Below, in pieces: positions 18,485 through 27,936 of a DNA stretch of 64,000 nt. Numbering within the stretch: position 1 is the stretch's first letter; every line of letters begins with the position of its first letter. The translations under genes were made by a program, and so were the position numbers. Source of the DNA: Modicisalibacter muralis (GTDB lineage Bacteria; Pseudomonadota; Gammaproteobacteria; Pseudomonadales; Halomonadaceae); the NCBI RefSeq assembly GCF_900102945.1, contig NZ_FNGI01000011.1:62001-126000 (forward strand), in the 5' to 3' direction. The notes under the pieces are model-generated. The model was not told the origin of the DNA and did not search any database. It was given only the letters and a program-made list of their open reading frames with translations.

Positions 18485-19000
18485 TTAGGCCCCGGCTTGC
18501 CGTGTACGCAGGTAGGTGAGTTGCAGCAGCCGGGCATCTTCACCGGCGCGATGGCGGACAATGCCCCGCTCGCGAACCAGCGCTTCCTTGGTGGATTTCC
18601 AACGCGATAGCTGGGGCTCGCTGAGTAGCCGACGCAGCGCTTCGAGGCGAAATCGCGGCATCATGCCGGCATGATGAAACAGCAGCGACAACCAAGTGTT
18701 GTCATAGCCCCAGCTATCGCTATAGGCAAGGCCAATCTCGCTGAGCTCATCGTTCAGCCAGCGCGCCACTTCACTGACCGGACGCCCTTCGCGTTGCAGG
18801 CGCCCACGCGAGATGCCATGCAGCAGTTCGGCCTTGGAATCCCAATGCATCCACTCGTTCAGCGGTTGAATCAGAAATGCGCAGGTGCTGCCATCGGCCC
18901 GCGCCAGGCCGATCTCGATTGGGTAGCTGCCACGGCCAAAGCCGGACGCTTCGATATCGAGCAGAGTGGGCAGCGTCACGTCATCACGTTCCTGTCTCAT
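18485..19000 (-). CDS. DEDDh-type 3'-5' exonuclease-like protein
   Basis: 171 residues. PTLLDIEASGFGRGSYPIEIG places D15 and E17 as the first acidic pair, WGYDNTW supplies a central Asp, and VRHRAGEDARLLQ supplies the His and last Asp of a DEDDh set. It probably acts on DNA or RNA ends. The start at 19000 is inferred from the domain boundary; the ribosome site is weak and upstream in-frame sequence is antisense to the Sel1 gene. Its stop codon lies in the TTA duplication of the adjacent MITE. Confidence 0.75.
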   Translation of the reverse strand: MRQERDDVTLPTLLDIEASGFGRGSYPIEIGLARADGSTCAFLIQPLNEWMHWDSKAELLHGISRGRLQREGRPVSEVARWLNDELSEIGLAYSDSWGYDNTWLSLLFHHAGMMPRFRLEALRRLLSEPQLSRWKSTKEALVRERGIVRHRAGEDARLLQLTYLRTRQAGA

Positions 19001-19028
19001 GCAACCAAGGCAGTCTGCGCCGTCTCGA

Positions 19029-19547
19029 TCAGTGCGTCTGGCTCTGCTCGGCGCTGTCGGGGTTGGCCAACGCAAGTTGGCGGTCGGCCAGTGCCTGCCA
19101 CTGTGCGGCATACTGCGGGGAGACCGCCAGTCCCAATTGTCCGTTGCGATAGGCGCGAGCCAGGCGCTCGGCGGCCAGGGTGTGGCCAGCCTCGCCAGCG
19201 CGGGCATACCAGGTCACGGCGTGATCGTCGCGACACGGATACTGGGCGCAACCATGCTCGTATATTCGCCCGGCCTGATATTGGGCACACGTGTCGCCGT
19301 CCTGCGCTGCCTGTAATACGTAGCGCGCGCCACGGGCCTTGTCCTGCGGAGTCACGCCGCGATGGAACAACATGTGACCATAAACCGATAGCGCAGCGGT
19401 ATGGCCGGCATCGGCGCAGCGCTGAAACAAGTGCATGGTCAGCCGCTGGGTACGGGGTGAGCGCGGCAGTAGCCAGCGTGTATGAAATAGCTGCTCGGCC
19501 AGTCGATATTCGAGCCGGGTGAACAGCGAAGATGATACCTGCGGCAT
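19029..19547 (-). CDS. Sel1-repeat (SLR) protein
   Basis: About 172 residues made of Sel1-like helical repeats, for example AALSVYGHMLFHRGV, AQYQAGRIYEHGC and HAVTWYARAGEAGHTLAAERLARAYRNGQ. Such proteins are scaffolds; no partner can be named. No signal peptide. ATG at 19547 has AAGGTG upstream; a GTG at 19556 is an alternative. It lies 28 bp upstream of the exonuclease-like gene and is probably in the same transcript. Confidence 0.8.
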   Translation of the reverse strand: MPQVSSSLFTRLEYRLAEQLFHTRWLLPRSPRTQRLTMHLFQRCADAGHTAALSVYGHMLFHRGVTPQDKARGARYVLQAAQDGDTCAQYQAGRIYEHGCAQYPCRDDHAVTWYARAGEAGHTLAAERLARAYRNGQLGLAVSPQYAAQWQALADRQLALANPDSAEQSQTH

Positions 19548-19811
19548 GCTTAACACCTTGAAGCCAGTGTACCTTGGTGACGATGACGTGCGGCTCCACC
19601 CTGAGCCAGTCCGTGCCCCATTCTACGGCTCGCCGCCCAGCCTCGCCGGCGCGACGGGCCGCAAGCATACGCCCCCGACCAGCCCGACTCAACCCTCGTT
19701 CAGCACCCGCGCTAGAGCCGCCTACCCGACAGACTATAGGGTCGATAGTAGGGTCGGTACCGGCCCCTTGATATACTGTCGCCATCGACTCGACGAATCA
19801 GGAGCGTTCCC

Positions 19812-20594
19812 ATGCTGAGCGTGATCTCCCCGGCCAAAACGCTGGATTTCGACACACCGCCCACCACCGATATCTACACCCAGCCCGACTATCTGACCCA
19901 GAGCCGCGAGCTGATCGGCACCCTGCGCGATTACTCACCGCCACAACTCTCCGAACTGATGGGCATCAGCGACAAGCTGGCCGGGCTCAATGCCGCACGC
20001 TATGCCGAGTGGGCGACACCGTTCGATCTCGACAATGCCAAGCAGGCCGCTCAAGCCTTCCAGGGCGATGTCTATGTCGGGCTCGAGGCATCGAGCTTTA
20101 GCCAGGACGACAATGCCTTCGCCCAGGATCATCTACGCATCCTCTCGGGGCTGTATGGCATGCTGCGCCCGTTGGACCTGATTCAGCCCTATCGCCTGGA
20201 AATGGGCATTCGTTTGCCGAATGCCGCCGGCAAGGATCTCTACGCCTTCTGGCGAGAACGGTTGACGCGCGACCTGGACGCCGCAGTCGCCAGGAGCGGC
20301 TCGCCGGTGCTGGTCAACCTGGCCTCGAACGAATATTTCAAGGCCATCGATCACAAACTCCTCCAAGCTCGCATCGTCACCCCGATTTTCAAGGATGCCA
20401 AGAACGGCCAATACAAGGTCATCAGCTTTTACGCCAAGAAAGCTCGTGGGCTGATGAGTGCCTGGCTGATTCGCCAGCGCATCGACGACCCTGAACGGCT
20501 CAAGGATTTCGATGTTGCCGGCTACCGTTTCAGCCCCGCCATGTCGGAAGGCAGTACACTGGTCTTCACTCGTGAGGAGAATGCCGGCAATTGA
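19812..20594 (+). CDS. yaaA: Peroxide stress protein YaaA (DUF328/UPF0246)
   Basis: 260 residues beginning [17 protein letters not shown], the family hallmark, with [20 protein letters not shown] near the C-terminus. YaaA lowers intracellular free iron and protects DNA during hydrogen peroxide stress. AGGAGC precedes the ATG. Single gene; no OxyR site was identified. Confidence 0.93.
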   Translation: MLSVISPAKTLDFDTPPTTDIYTQPDYLTQSRELIGTLRDYSPPQLSELMGISDKLAGLNAARYAEWATPFDLDNAKQAAQAFQGDVYVGLEASSFSQDDNAFAQDHLRILSGLYGMLRPLDLIQPYRLEMGIRLPNAAGKDLYAFWRERLTRDLDAAVARSGSPVLVNLASNEYFKAIDHKLLQARIVTPIFKDAKNGQYKVISFYAKKARGLMSAWLIRQRIDDPERLKDFDVAGYRFSPAMSEGSTLVFTREENAGN

Positions 20595-20712
20595 TTCGGT
20601 GGGGTAGGAAACCTGGCTGCAGGCCCGACTCTCTTTAGGGATGCTCTTGCAGCACAATAGTCGTTAAAATACCGGTAGTTTTTTCTTTGGCGTTCACTTT
20701 AAGGAATACACC

Positions 20713-21528
20713 ATGCGCAACCTGGTTGTCATGCTACTGGTTGGTCTGCTCGGCTTTGGCTTGGCGGTCGACCATGCCGAGGCCAAGCGCTTCGGCGGTG
20801 GCAAAAGCTTCGGCTCCTTTTCACGCTCGGCATCCAGCACATCGAGCACACCCAGCCGTATCGCCTCCACGCCACAGCGGACGCCTTCCAAGGGACTCTC
20901 GCGCTTTGCCGGCCCGTTCGCCGGGCTCCTCGCCGGTGGTCTGCTCGCCTCATTGTTCTTCGGCGGTGCCTTCGACGAGTTGCGCATGGTCGATATCCTG
21001 CTGGTCGCCGGTGCCATCTGGCTGGCCTTCCGGCTGTTCGGGCGCCGCCGAACCGCAATGTCAGGCGGCCCGCGGACCTATTCCGAGCACGTTACGCCGC
21101 ATAACGGGCCCCAGGCCTTCACCGCCACCGGATCAAGCGGTGGTAGCACGGCAGCCACCCCCGCCTGGTTCGACAAGGAGCGTTTCCTGAACGGCGCCAA
21201 GGAGCACTTCATGACTTTGCAGCGCGCCTGGGATAACAACGACCTTAGTGGCATTCAGGAGTATGTAACCCCAGCGCTCTACAACCTGCTACGAGAGGAG
21301 CGCGCCAATCAGCCTGCCAATAACCGCACCGATATCGTGCGCCTGTTCGCCGAACTGAGCGACGTACAAGAGCGTGGCAAGCAAGCCGAAGCTACCGTGC
21401 TATTCCATGGCATCATGGATGAGAATGGCGAGCACAATGAGTTCAACGAGACCTGGCATTTAGTACGTGAGTTGCGCGATGGCGCGCCTTGGCATATTCA
21501 GGGAATCGAACAGAACTCCAACGCCTGA
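20713..21528 (+). CDS. Tim44-like domain protein, membrane anchored
   Basis: 271 residues: signal peptide (MRNLVVMLLVGLLGFGLAVDHAEA), a Gly/Ser-rich basic stretch (KRFGGGKSFGSFSRSAS), two membrane segments at about residues 60-115, and a C-terminal Tim44-like domain from about 155 (WFDKERFLNGAKEHFMTLQRAWDNNDL). The architecture is common in Proteobacteria, but its role is unclear. AAGGA lies upstream of the ATG. Convergent with tmcA across a 220-bp gap with no clear terminator. Confidence 0.85.
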   Translation: MRNLVVMLLVGLLGFGLAVDHAEAKRFGGGKSFGSFSRSASSTSSTPSRIASTPQRTPSKGLSRFAGPFAGLLAGGLLASLFFGGAFDELRMVDILLVAGAIWLAFRLFGRRRTAMSGGPRTYSEHVTPHNGPQAFTATGSSGGSTAATPAWFDKERFLNGAKEHFMTLQRAWDNNDLSGIQEYVTPALYNLLREERANQPANNRTDIVRLFAELSDVQERGKQAEATVLFHGIMDENGEHNEFNETWHLVRELRDGAPWHIQGIEQNSNA

Positions 21529-21748
21529 CATTTTCATTGGCCAGATACACGAAAACCGGGCCAGCAGACAAACCTGTCAGCTGTGCTCGGCCGAATTTTC
21601 ATAACGCTCCGGCCCAACCGGCTTCGTCTTTCGCAGAACCGCCTACGACTCCTTCTTCGACGACTAACGTCGGGGTTACGGCTGCTGGATAGGCTGCCGA
21701 AAAAACCATCAGCACTATAGCCTCCCTCGGCACCCTCGGTTCTTGAAG

Positions 21749-24031
21749 CTAGCGCTCGAGATAGCAATGGAGCCGCCCCGCCAGAGCCCGCCAGCGTGCC
21801 AGACGGGCCTTGCGCCCCACTCCGCCGTTGATCGACCCACCACCCTGAAACAGTGGCGCAACCAGTTCCAGCAAGTCGACGTCGCGTGATGCCGGCGGTG
21901 TGCTGCGCCACCAGACCAGCCAGGCCTCGGCAAGCCAGGGGCGCGCCAGCGCTAGCTCGCCGCCGCCCAGCGCGAACCACTCGATACGTTCCAGCGTCTG
22001 CGTGCCGAGCGCCGGCGCTTCGCCCTCGGACAATAGTGCCGCCGCCAGCTCGGGCTCGAGTCGAGTGAGTTCATGGGCCAGCAGGCTGGGTAGCAGGCGC
22101 TGGAAGTCTTCCGCCAGGTGTCCGATAGCCTTCTCGACCGATTCATGCAGCGCGCGGCCCATCATCAGCGCGTGTTCGCCGCTGGACGCCTCACGCGATA
22201 GCCCCAGGCGCAGCGACACGAAACCCTGGGCACGCCAGAAGTCGATCAGCCCCACCTCGCCGCCGAAGCTCACGCCGAGGCGTTCGATGCCATCGTCGGC
22301 GACGCTCGTGGCCAATTGCTCGATCAGCGCGCTGCCCAGCCCACGCCGACGTGCCGCCGGGTGAACGGCGATGCGCGCGATGCGACACCAGCGCGCCTCG
22401 GCGGCTTGGCGGTGGCCACCGTGCGTCGCCAGCGACTGCGCCAGCAAGTGCCCACGCGGGCGACGCTCGCCGCGCCAGATCGCCGCCGCCAGCTCTGGCG
22501 GAAAGCCGCCTTCGTCCTGGGCCAGGCACACCCCCACGCAACGCTCGCCGACATAGGTGGCGAGCAGGCGCACGTCGGGGCCATCGAGCAATTGACGCAG
22601 ATCGGCGGGAGTAGTTCGGTAATGTGCCTGCACCAGCAGTCCGAACAGTTCACTAAGCGCACGTTCATCAGCGGCCAGTGCTGCACGGTCGAGGCTGATC
22701 AGGCGTGGCCCATGCACGTTCAGCGCCTGGGCGACCGTCGTGTCGGCGGCGGGCTCGGCATCGAGCAGCAGCAACTCGCGGGTCAGCGCCTCCAGCGGAT
22801 CGCCCTCGGCCCAGCGTACCGGCTGGCTCAGGTGGTATTCGCGCCAGTCGGGCGTATCGCGTTCGAGGCGCGCGCGGAAACGCACCGCGAAGCCGCGCCC
22901 GGTGCCTTCGTAGCCATGCACGGTGGTAGCGAAGGCGATGCGCGGGAAGGCCGCCAGCCAGCGCGCCAGCAGCGGTGTGGGGATCGCCGCCGCCTCGTCG
23001 ACGAACAGCGTGGGCGGCGAGCGCGCGTCGATGTCGTTGGATTGCAGCGCATCGCTTACACCATCGGGGGCGATAAAGCGCACCTCGGCGTGCGCGCCGT
23101 CGATCTCGACATTGAAGCCGTTATCTTCACGTCGACCCTGCGGCAGCAGCACGCTCAATCGCTCGAAAAAGGGCTCGACCGCCGCCGGGCGTGGCGCGGT
23201 AATCCATAGCCGGCGCTCGCCATCGAGCAGGCGCCGCGCCGCACCGATGCCCAGCGCCGCGCTCTTGCCGCGCCCACGGTCGGCGCTGAGCACCAGCGGG
23301 CGACGCCGACGCAGGCGGGTCAGTCGCGATACCGCCTCGACCTGATCGCTGGTCAGGCAGGCGCTATCACCGGGGCTCGCATCGGGACTCGAAGCATCAT
23401 CGCTCGCTGCCGGCGTTATCGCTGGCAGCGCCAATCTTGGCATGGTCTGCCCCGTCGGCCAGTGCAGCGCCAGCGGCGATACACGCAGCAAGCGCGCCAG
23501 CCGTGCCAGATAGCGCGCGCTCAGATCGCCGACCTCATACGGCCAGGCGGCGAGTCGCGCGTAATCGGCATCCACGGCGGGCGTGCCTGTATGCCATGGC
23601 TTTTGCCATGATGGGGGCGTCAACAACACCAGCAGGCCACCGGCACGCAGCGTGCCGGATACCGCGCCGAAGGCATCCGGGTCAAAACCGGCATTTGGGG
23701 ATACGGCATCGATCACCACCAGGTCGTGCTCGCCGCCCAGCCGGGTGCGCGCCTTGGCGGCGGGCAGTGGCGAGACGCCGAGGGCATCGAGCTCTCGTTT
23801 CAGTTCCGGCCCCAACTCTTGTTCGAGCTCCGAACCCGGTTCTTGTTTGAGCTCCGACCCCAGCTCTGGCCCCAACCACAGCGGCGACTGCCAGGCGCGG
23901 GCTCGCCACAGCGCCAGCGCGTGCGATAGAGCCTCGCCGGGCACGCCGCCGATCCACAGCAGGGCGCGCTGGTGACGCGCGCCGAGTTCGCCGAGCAAGG
24001 CGTCAAGCGCGATGAAATCGTCATCTGTCAT
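21749..24031 (-). CDS. tmcA: tRNA(Met) cytidine acetyltransferase TmcA
   Basis: Uses ATP and acetyl-CoA to make N4-acetylcytidine at the wobble position of elongator tRNA-Met. 760 residues: an N-terminal domain, a helicase-like ATPase with Walker A ADRGRGKSA at about 249-257 and LFVDEAAAIP as Walker B, then a GNAT domain (IAVHPAARRRGLGSALIEQL). Residues 54-82 hold a Glu/Leu repeat (ELGSELKQE, ELEQELGPELKRE) encoded by an imperfect DNA repeat at 23786-23872, probably an expanded surface loop. Downstream of, and 55 bp from, the Mo-hydroxylase genes. Confidence 0.92.
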   Translation of the reverse strand: MTDDDFIALDALLGELGARHQRALLWIGGVPGEALSHALALWRARAWQSPLWLGPELGSELKQEPGSELEQELGPELKRELDALGVSPLPAAKARTRLGGEHDLVVIDAVSPNAGFDPDAFGAVSGTLRAGGLLVLLTPPSWQKPWHTGTPAVDADYARLAAWPYEVGDLSARYLARLARLLRVSPLALHWPTGQTMPRLALPAITPAASDDASSPDASPGDSACLTSDQVEAVSRLTRLRRRRPLVLSADRGRGKSAALGIGAARRLLDGERRLWITAPRPAAVEPFFERLSVLLPQGRREDNGFNVEIDGAHAEVRFIAPDGVSDALQSNDIDARSPPTLFVDEAAAIPTPLLARWLAAFPRIAFATTVHGYEGTGRGFAVRFRARLERDTPDWREYHLSQPVRWAEGDPLEALTRELLLLDAEPAADTTVAQALNVHGPRLISLDRAALAADERALSELFGLLVQAHYRTTPADLRQLLDGPDVRLLATYVGERCVGVCLAQDEGGFPPELAAAIWRGERRPRGHLLAQSLATHGGHRQAAEARWCRIARIAVHPAARRRGLGSALIEQLATSVADDGIERLGVSFGGEVGLIDFWRAQGFVSLRLGLSREASSGEHALMMGRALHESVEKAIGHLAEDFQRLLPSLLAHELTRLEPELAAALLSEGEAPALGTQTLERIEWFALGGGELALARPWLAEAWLVWWRSTPPASRDVDLLELVAPLFQGGGSINGGVGRKARLARWRALAGRLHCYLER

Positions 24032-24086
24032 GGCGCACAGGATGCGTCATTGGCGGTCTCGGCACCAGTCGCCGTTAGCGAACCAA

Positions 24087-26294
24087 TCAGTCGGCCAGCA
24101 GCTTGTCGATGGTGATCGGCAGGTCGCGAATACGCTTGCCGGTGGCGTGATGAACCGCGTTGGCGATCGCCGGGGCGACCCCGGTCAAGCCGATCTCGCC
24201 GACCCCGCGCGCGCCGAACTCGTTGAAGGCGTAGTCGGGGTTGTCGAGCAGTTCGACGTCGATTTCCGGCATATCGGCGTGGCAAGTGACGATGTAGTCC
24301 GAGTAGTTGTTGTTGATCAAACGCGCATCGCGCGGGTCGTATTCGAGCTTTTCGAGCAGCCCCATGCCGATGCCCATGACGATGCTACCCTCGACCTGAT
24401 TGCGCGCCGTGGCGGGATTGATCGCCCGACCGATATCGAAGCTGCTGACCACCCGTGCGACGCGGATACGCGAGATGCCCGGGTCCCAGCGCACCTCGAC
24501 GAAGTGCGCGCCGAACGAGCGAAAGCTGTACTGCTTGCGCTCATCGCCGGGTGCCGTGTCGCCATCGCCATTGACGCTGCCCAGCTTGTGATCGGTCAGA
24601 ATCTCGCTGAAGGAGGCGCGTTTACCCTGCTCGTCGAGCAGTGCGCCGTCCTCGAGCGTGAGCGTCTCGGGATCGGCACCGGCGAAGGCGCCATTCTCGG
24701 CGGTGGCGACCTCCTTGAGTTCATCGATAGCGGCGCGCACCGCCTTGGCCACCGCCGGCAGCGTGGTTGCCGTGGCCATCGAACCACCGGACAGCGGCCC
24801 GGCGGGCAGGCTGGATTCGCCCAGGCGCACCTCGATGTGCTCGATCGCCACGCCGGTCAGTTCGGCCACGGTCTGAGCGATCACGGTATAGGTGCCGGTG
24901 CCGATATCCTGAGTGCCACAGGCGGCCATGATGCTTCCATCGGCCCGCAACTCGACCCGCGCCGCGCAGGGCTGACGCCCGGCGAACCACGAACTGGTGG
25001 CCATGCCCCAGCCGAGAATCTCGTCGCCCTCCGTCATCGAGCCGACGACGGGATCGCGACGGGCCCAGCCGAAGCGCCGCGCCGCGCTGTCGTAGCAGGC
25101 ATCGAGATGCTTGCTCGACCACGGCAGACCCTTGGCGGGATCGTCACGGCTGTCATGGCGTCGGCGCAGTTCCAGCGGGTCCATGTTCAGGGCGATGGCC
25201 AGTTCGTCCATCGCGCACTCCAACGCGAAGATGCCCGACGTTTCACCCGGGCCACGCATCGGGCACGGAGTGCCGTGATTGACTTCGAGCAGGTGCTGGC
25301 TGATCGCAACGTTGTCGCAGGCGTACAGGCTCGGCGACACCGAACCGATGGCATCGACGAACGTATGTACCAGGGAGGTTTCGGTGGCGCTGTCGTGGTG
25401 GATTGAGAGCAGCTTGCCCTGCTCGTCGGCGGCCAGGCGCAGGCGCTGTCGCGAGGCCGGACGATTGCCGCCGCAGGTCATGTCCTGCTGGCGCGGCAAC
25501 ACGGTCTTCACCGGGCGACCCAGCTCGCGCGCCGCCGCCACGGTAGCCACGGCATGCGGCCACATGAACAGCTTGTTGCCGAAGCCCGAGCCGATATAGT
25601 GCGAGATGACCTCGACATCCTCCTCGGCGAGACCGAAGACGCGCGCCATGGCCTTTTGCTGATAGATCACGCCCTGGGTCGATTCGTGCACGATCAAGCG
25701 GTTATCGCGCCACTCAGCCAGGGTGGCGTGGGGCTCCATTTGCATATGGCTTTCGGCGGCGATGCTGTAGGTCTGGTCGAGCTTGACCGGCGCCTGCTCG
25801 AAGGCGCCATCGGCGTCGCCGCGAACCTGACGCTTGGCTTCGAGCGGCTGGCCATCGGCTTCGCTATCCAGCAGGCTACCGATCGCTCCCGCGTCCTGAC
25901 GATACTCGGCGCGAACCGCCTGCGCGGCGGCGCGCGCCTGCTCGAAGCTCTCCGCCACCACCAGCGCGACGTATTGGCCCGCGTAGTGGATGCGCGAGTC
26001 CTCGAAGGGCAGGCGCACTTCGCTGACTTGGTCCTGATGCGCCATGCTATTGGGCGAGCGGGATAGCTCTGGAAAATTGCCGTCGTAGAAGATCTCTACC
26101 ACGCCGGGCATGGCCAGCGCTTCTTCGAGATGCAGCGCGACCAGATTGCCGTGGGCGATGCTCGCCGGCACCGGGTAGCCGTAAAGCATCGCCTCGGCTT
26201 GCCAGTCGACGGTGTAGTCGGCCTTGCCGGTCAGCTTGTATTCGCCATCCACTCGCGGGGTTCGATGGCCGATCACCCGAGTCTGAGTTTCCAT
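24087..26294 (-). CDS. Molybdenum hydroxylase large subunit (PaoC/YagR-like aldehyde oxidoreductase)
   Basis: 735 residues, xanthine oxidase family molybdopterin-binding subunit. Near the C-terminus ARGVGEIGLTGVAPAIANAV carries the catalytic Glu, with PCPMRGPGETSGIFALE earlier. No Tat signal, so this complex is probably cytoplasmic. Third gene of a 2Fe-2S, FAD, Mo operon with the PaoABC (YagTSR) order, suggesting broad aldehyde oxidation. No PaoD/XdhC-type cofactor-insertion chaperone gene is adjacent. Confidence 0.88.
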   Translation of the reverse strand: METQTRVIGHRTPRVDGEYKLTGKADYTVDWQAEAMLYGYPVPASIAHGNLVALHLEEALAMPGVVEIFYDGNFPELSRSPNSMAHQDQVSEVRLPFEDSRIHYAGQYVALVVAESFEQARAAAQAVRAEYRQDAGAIGSLLDSEADGQPLEAKRQVRGDADGAFEQAPVKLDQTYSIAAESHMQMEPHATLAEWRDNRLIVHESTQGVIYQQKAMARVFGLAEEDVEVISHYIGSGFGNKLFMWPHAVATVAAARELGRPVKTVLPRQQDMTCGGNRPASRQRLRLAADEQGKLLSIHHDSATETSLVHTFVDAIGSVSPSLYACDNVAISQHLLEVNHGTPCPMRGPGETSGIFALECAMDELAIALNMDPLELRRRHDSRDDPAKGLPWSSKHLDACYDSAARRFGWARRDPVVGSMTEGDEILGWGMATSSWFAGRQPCAARVELRADGSIMAACGTQDIGTGTYTVIAQTVAELTGVAIEHIEVRLGESSLPAGPLSGGSMATATTLPAVAKAVRAAIDELKEVATAENGAFAGADPETLTLEDGALLDEQGKRASFSEILTDHKLGSVNGDGDTAPGDERKQYSFRSFGAHFVEVRWDPGISRIRVARVVSSFDIGRAINPATARNQVEGSIVMGIGMGLLEKLEYDPRDARLINNNYSDYIVTCHADMPEIDVELLDNPDYAFNEFGARGVGEIGLTGVAPAIANAVHHATGKRIRDLPITIDKLLAD

Positions 26295-26305
26295 CCTTGG
26301 CCCCC

Positions 26306-27301
26306 TTAGCGGTTTACGGATGCTGCAACGGCCCGGCTCAGTGCCCGCGCGATGGCCTGGCGCGCCAGCGGAATCTTGAAGGCATTGTGCTCGCGTGGGA
26401 TCGCGCCGCGCATCGCCACCTCGGCGGCACGCTCGAAGGTCGCCGTCTCGGCGGGCTGGTCGCGTAGCGCCTTTTCGGCCTCGACGGCCCGCCAGGGCTT
26501 GGTGCCAACGCCACCCAGCGCCAGGCGCGCCTCATCAATCGTGCCGTCCTTGACGGCGACCACCGCGCCGGCCGAGGCCAGGGCGAATTCGTAGGAAGCG
26601 CGCTCGCGCAGCTTGAGATAGTGCGAGCCGGCACCTTCGACCGGGGTATCGAGCGTGACATGGGTGATCAACTCACCCTCCTCGAGTTCGTGTTCGAGAT
26701 CCGGCCGATCCGCCGGCAGTCGATGGAAATCGCCAAACGCCATCTCGCGCGTCCCGTTCGGGCCTTCGAGGGTCAATGTCGCGCCGAGTGCGGCCATCGC
26801 CACGCACATGTCCGAGGGGTGGGTGGCGATGCAATGCTCGCTGACGCCGAGCACCGCATGCATGCGATTGATGCCATGCAGGGCATCGCAGCCACTGCCG
26901 CGCTGGCGCTTGTTGCAGGCCGCCGCCACGTCGCGAAAATACGGGCAACGGGTGCGCTGCATGACGTTGCCGGCGGTGGTCGCCATGTTGCGTAGCTGGG
27001 TGGACGCCCCGGAAAGCAGTGCCTGGGACAACAGCGGGTAGTGCTCGGTGACCAGCGGATGGTGGGCCAGATCGGTATTGGTGACCGTCGCGCCGATGCG
27101 CAGCCGACCGTCGTCGAGACGTTCGACATCGTCTAGCGGCAGACGGCTGACATCGACCAGTCGCGCCGGGCGCATCACGTCGAGCTTGACCAGATCGATC
27201 AAGGTGGTGCCACCGGCGATAAACGCGGCACCGGCATCGCTCGCATGGGCCTGCACGGCCTGATCGATTCGCGCGGTGGGTTGAAAGGCGAACTCTCTCA
27301 T
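26306..27301 (-). CDS. Molybdenum hydroxylase FAD-binding subunit (PaoB/YagS-like)
   Basis: 331 residues. FAD-binding motif AGGTTLIDLVKLDVMRP near residue 30 and a CO-dehydrogenase flavoprotein C-terminal domain. A Cys-rich insertion (RTRCPYFRDVAAACNKRQRGSGCDAL) matches the extra [4Fe-4S]-binding loop known from PaoB. It transfers electrons between the 2Fe-2S subunit and an acceptor. Its start overlaps the stop of the 2Fe-2S gene by four bases. Confidence 0.88.
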   Translation of the reverse strand: MREFAFQPTARIDQAVQAHASDAGAAFIAGGTTLIDLVKLDVMRPARLVDVSRLPLDDVERLDDGRLRIGATVTNTDLAHHPLVTEHYPLLSQALLSGASTQLRNMATTAGNVMQRTRCPYFRDVAAACNKRQRGSGCDALHGINRMHAVLGVSEHCIATHPSDMCVAMAALGATLTLEGPNGTREMAFGDFHRLPADRPDLEHELEEGELITHVTLDTPVEGAGSHYLKLRERASYEFALASAGAVVAVKDGTIDEARLALGGVGTKPWRAVEAEKALRDQPAETATFERAAEVAMRGAIPREHNAFKIPLARQAIARALSRAVAASVNR

Positions 27302-27831
27302 GGCGACTCGCCCTCCGTGCGTTGCGGGGAGACGTGTCGGCGGGCGTCCTGAATCGCGCTGAGAATGTTCTTGTAGGCCCCACAGCGGCAGAGATTTCCG
27401 CTCATCGCTTCGCGCACCGCGGCGTCGTCATCGGCGATGCGCGAGTCCTCCAGCAGTGCCGCCGCCGACATCATCTGCCCCGGCGTGCAGAAGCCGCATT
27501 GATAGGCATCGTGCTCGAGAAACGCCTGTTGCACCGGATGCAGGCCGACATCGCTGGCCAGGCCTTCGACGGTGGTGATGTGCCGACCTTCGCACATCAC
27601 CGCCAGGCGCAGGCAGGAATTCACCGCCTGGCCGTCGATGTGCACCGTGCAGGCCCCGCACTGGCCGTGATCGCAACCCTTCTTGGTCCCGGTCAGACCC
27701 AGCCGGTCGCGCAGTGCGTCGAGCAATACCACGTTGGGTGGCAATGTTAGCTGGCAGGGCTCGCCATTGACGGTCAGGTTCACCGTCGTCTCGCCGGATC
27801 CCTGCGAGCGCGTTTCGGAATGTTCCATCAT
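27298..27831 (-). CDS. Molybdenum hydroxylase 2Fe-2S subunit (PaoA/YagT-like)
   Basis: 177 residues with both clusters visible: the ferredoxin type (CDHGQCGACTVHIDG) and the helical type (CGFCTPGQM, CRCGAYKN). Start at 27831 is chosen because GAGGAGG stands six bases upstream; the frame is open to 27891. E. coli PaoA has a Tat signal, but none is seen here. First gene of the three-subunit operon. Confidence 0.88.
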   Translation of the reverse strand: MMEHSETRSQGSGETTVNLTVNGEPCQLTLPPNVVLLDALRDRLGLTGTKKGCDHGQCGACTVHIDGQAVNSCLRLAVMCEGRHITTVEGLASDVGLHPVQQAFLEHDAYQCGFCTPGQMMSAAALLEDSRIADDDAAVREAMSGNLCRCGAYKNILSAIQDARRHVSPQRTEGESP

Positions 27832-27936
27832 GCCGATCCTCCTCATCGATAACCACGATAGGACGCAGGCCGTCAGGCAGGTTGTCTTCACAAGCTAGGA
27901 GAGGATCGGCGACACGACAAACCGGAAACTATCTAT

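Noticed and set aside
21529-21748. 220-bp gap between the Tim44-like gene and tmcA as a possible small gene or RNA
   Set aside because: A 67-codon frame crosses it but lacks a ribosome site and recognisable features; no convincing hairpin with a T-run. Nothing supportable seen.
24012-25406. 464-codon ORF antisense to the Mo-hydroxylase large subunit
   Set aside because: No recognisable domain, composition of a reverse-frame shadow, and it lies on top of a well-supported gene.
27298-27831. Tat signal on the PaoA-like 2Fe-2S subunit
   Set aside because: E. coli PaoA has one, but no twin-arginine plus hydrophobic segment is present here, even in the longer frame to 27891.
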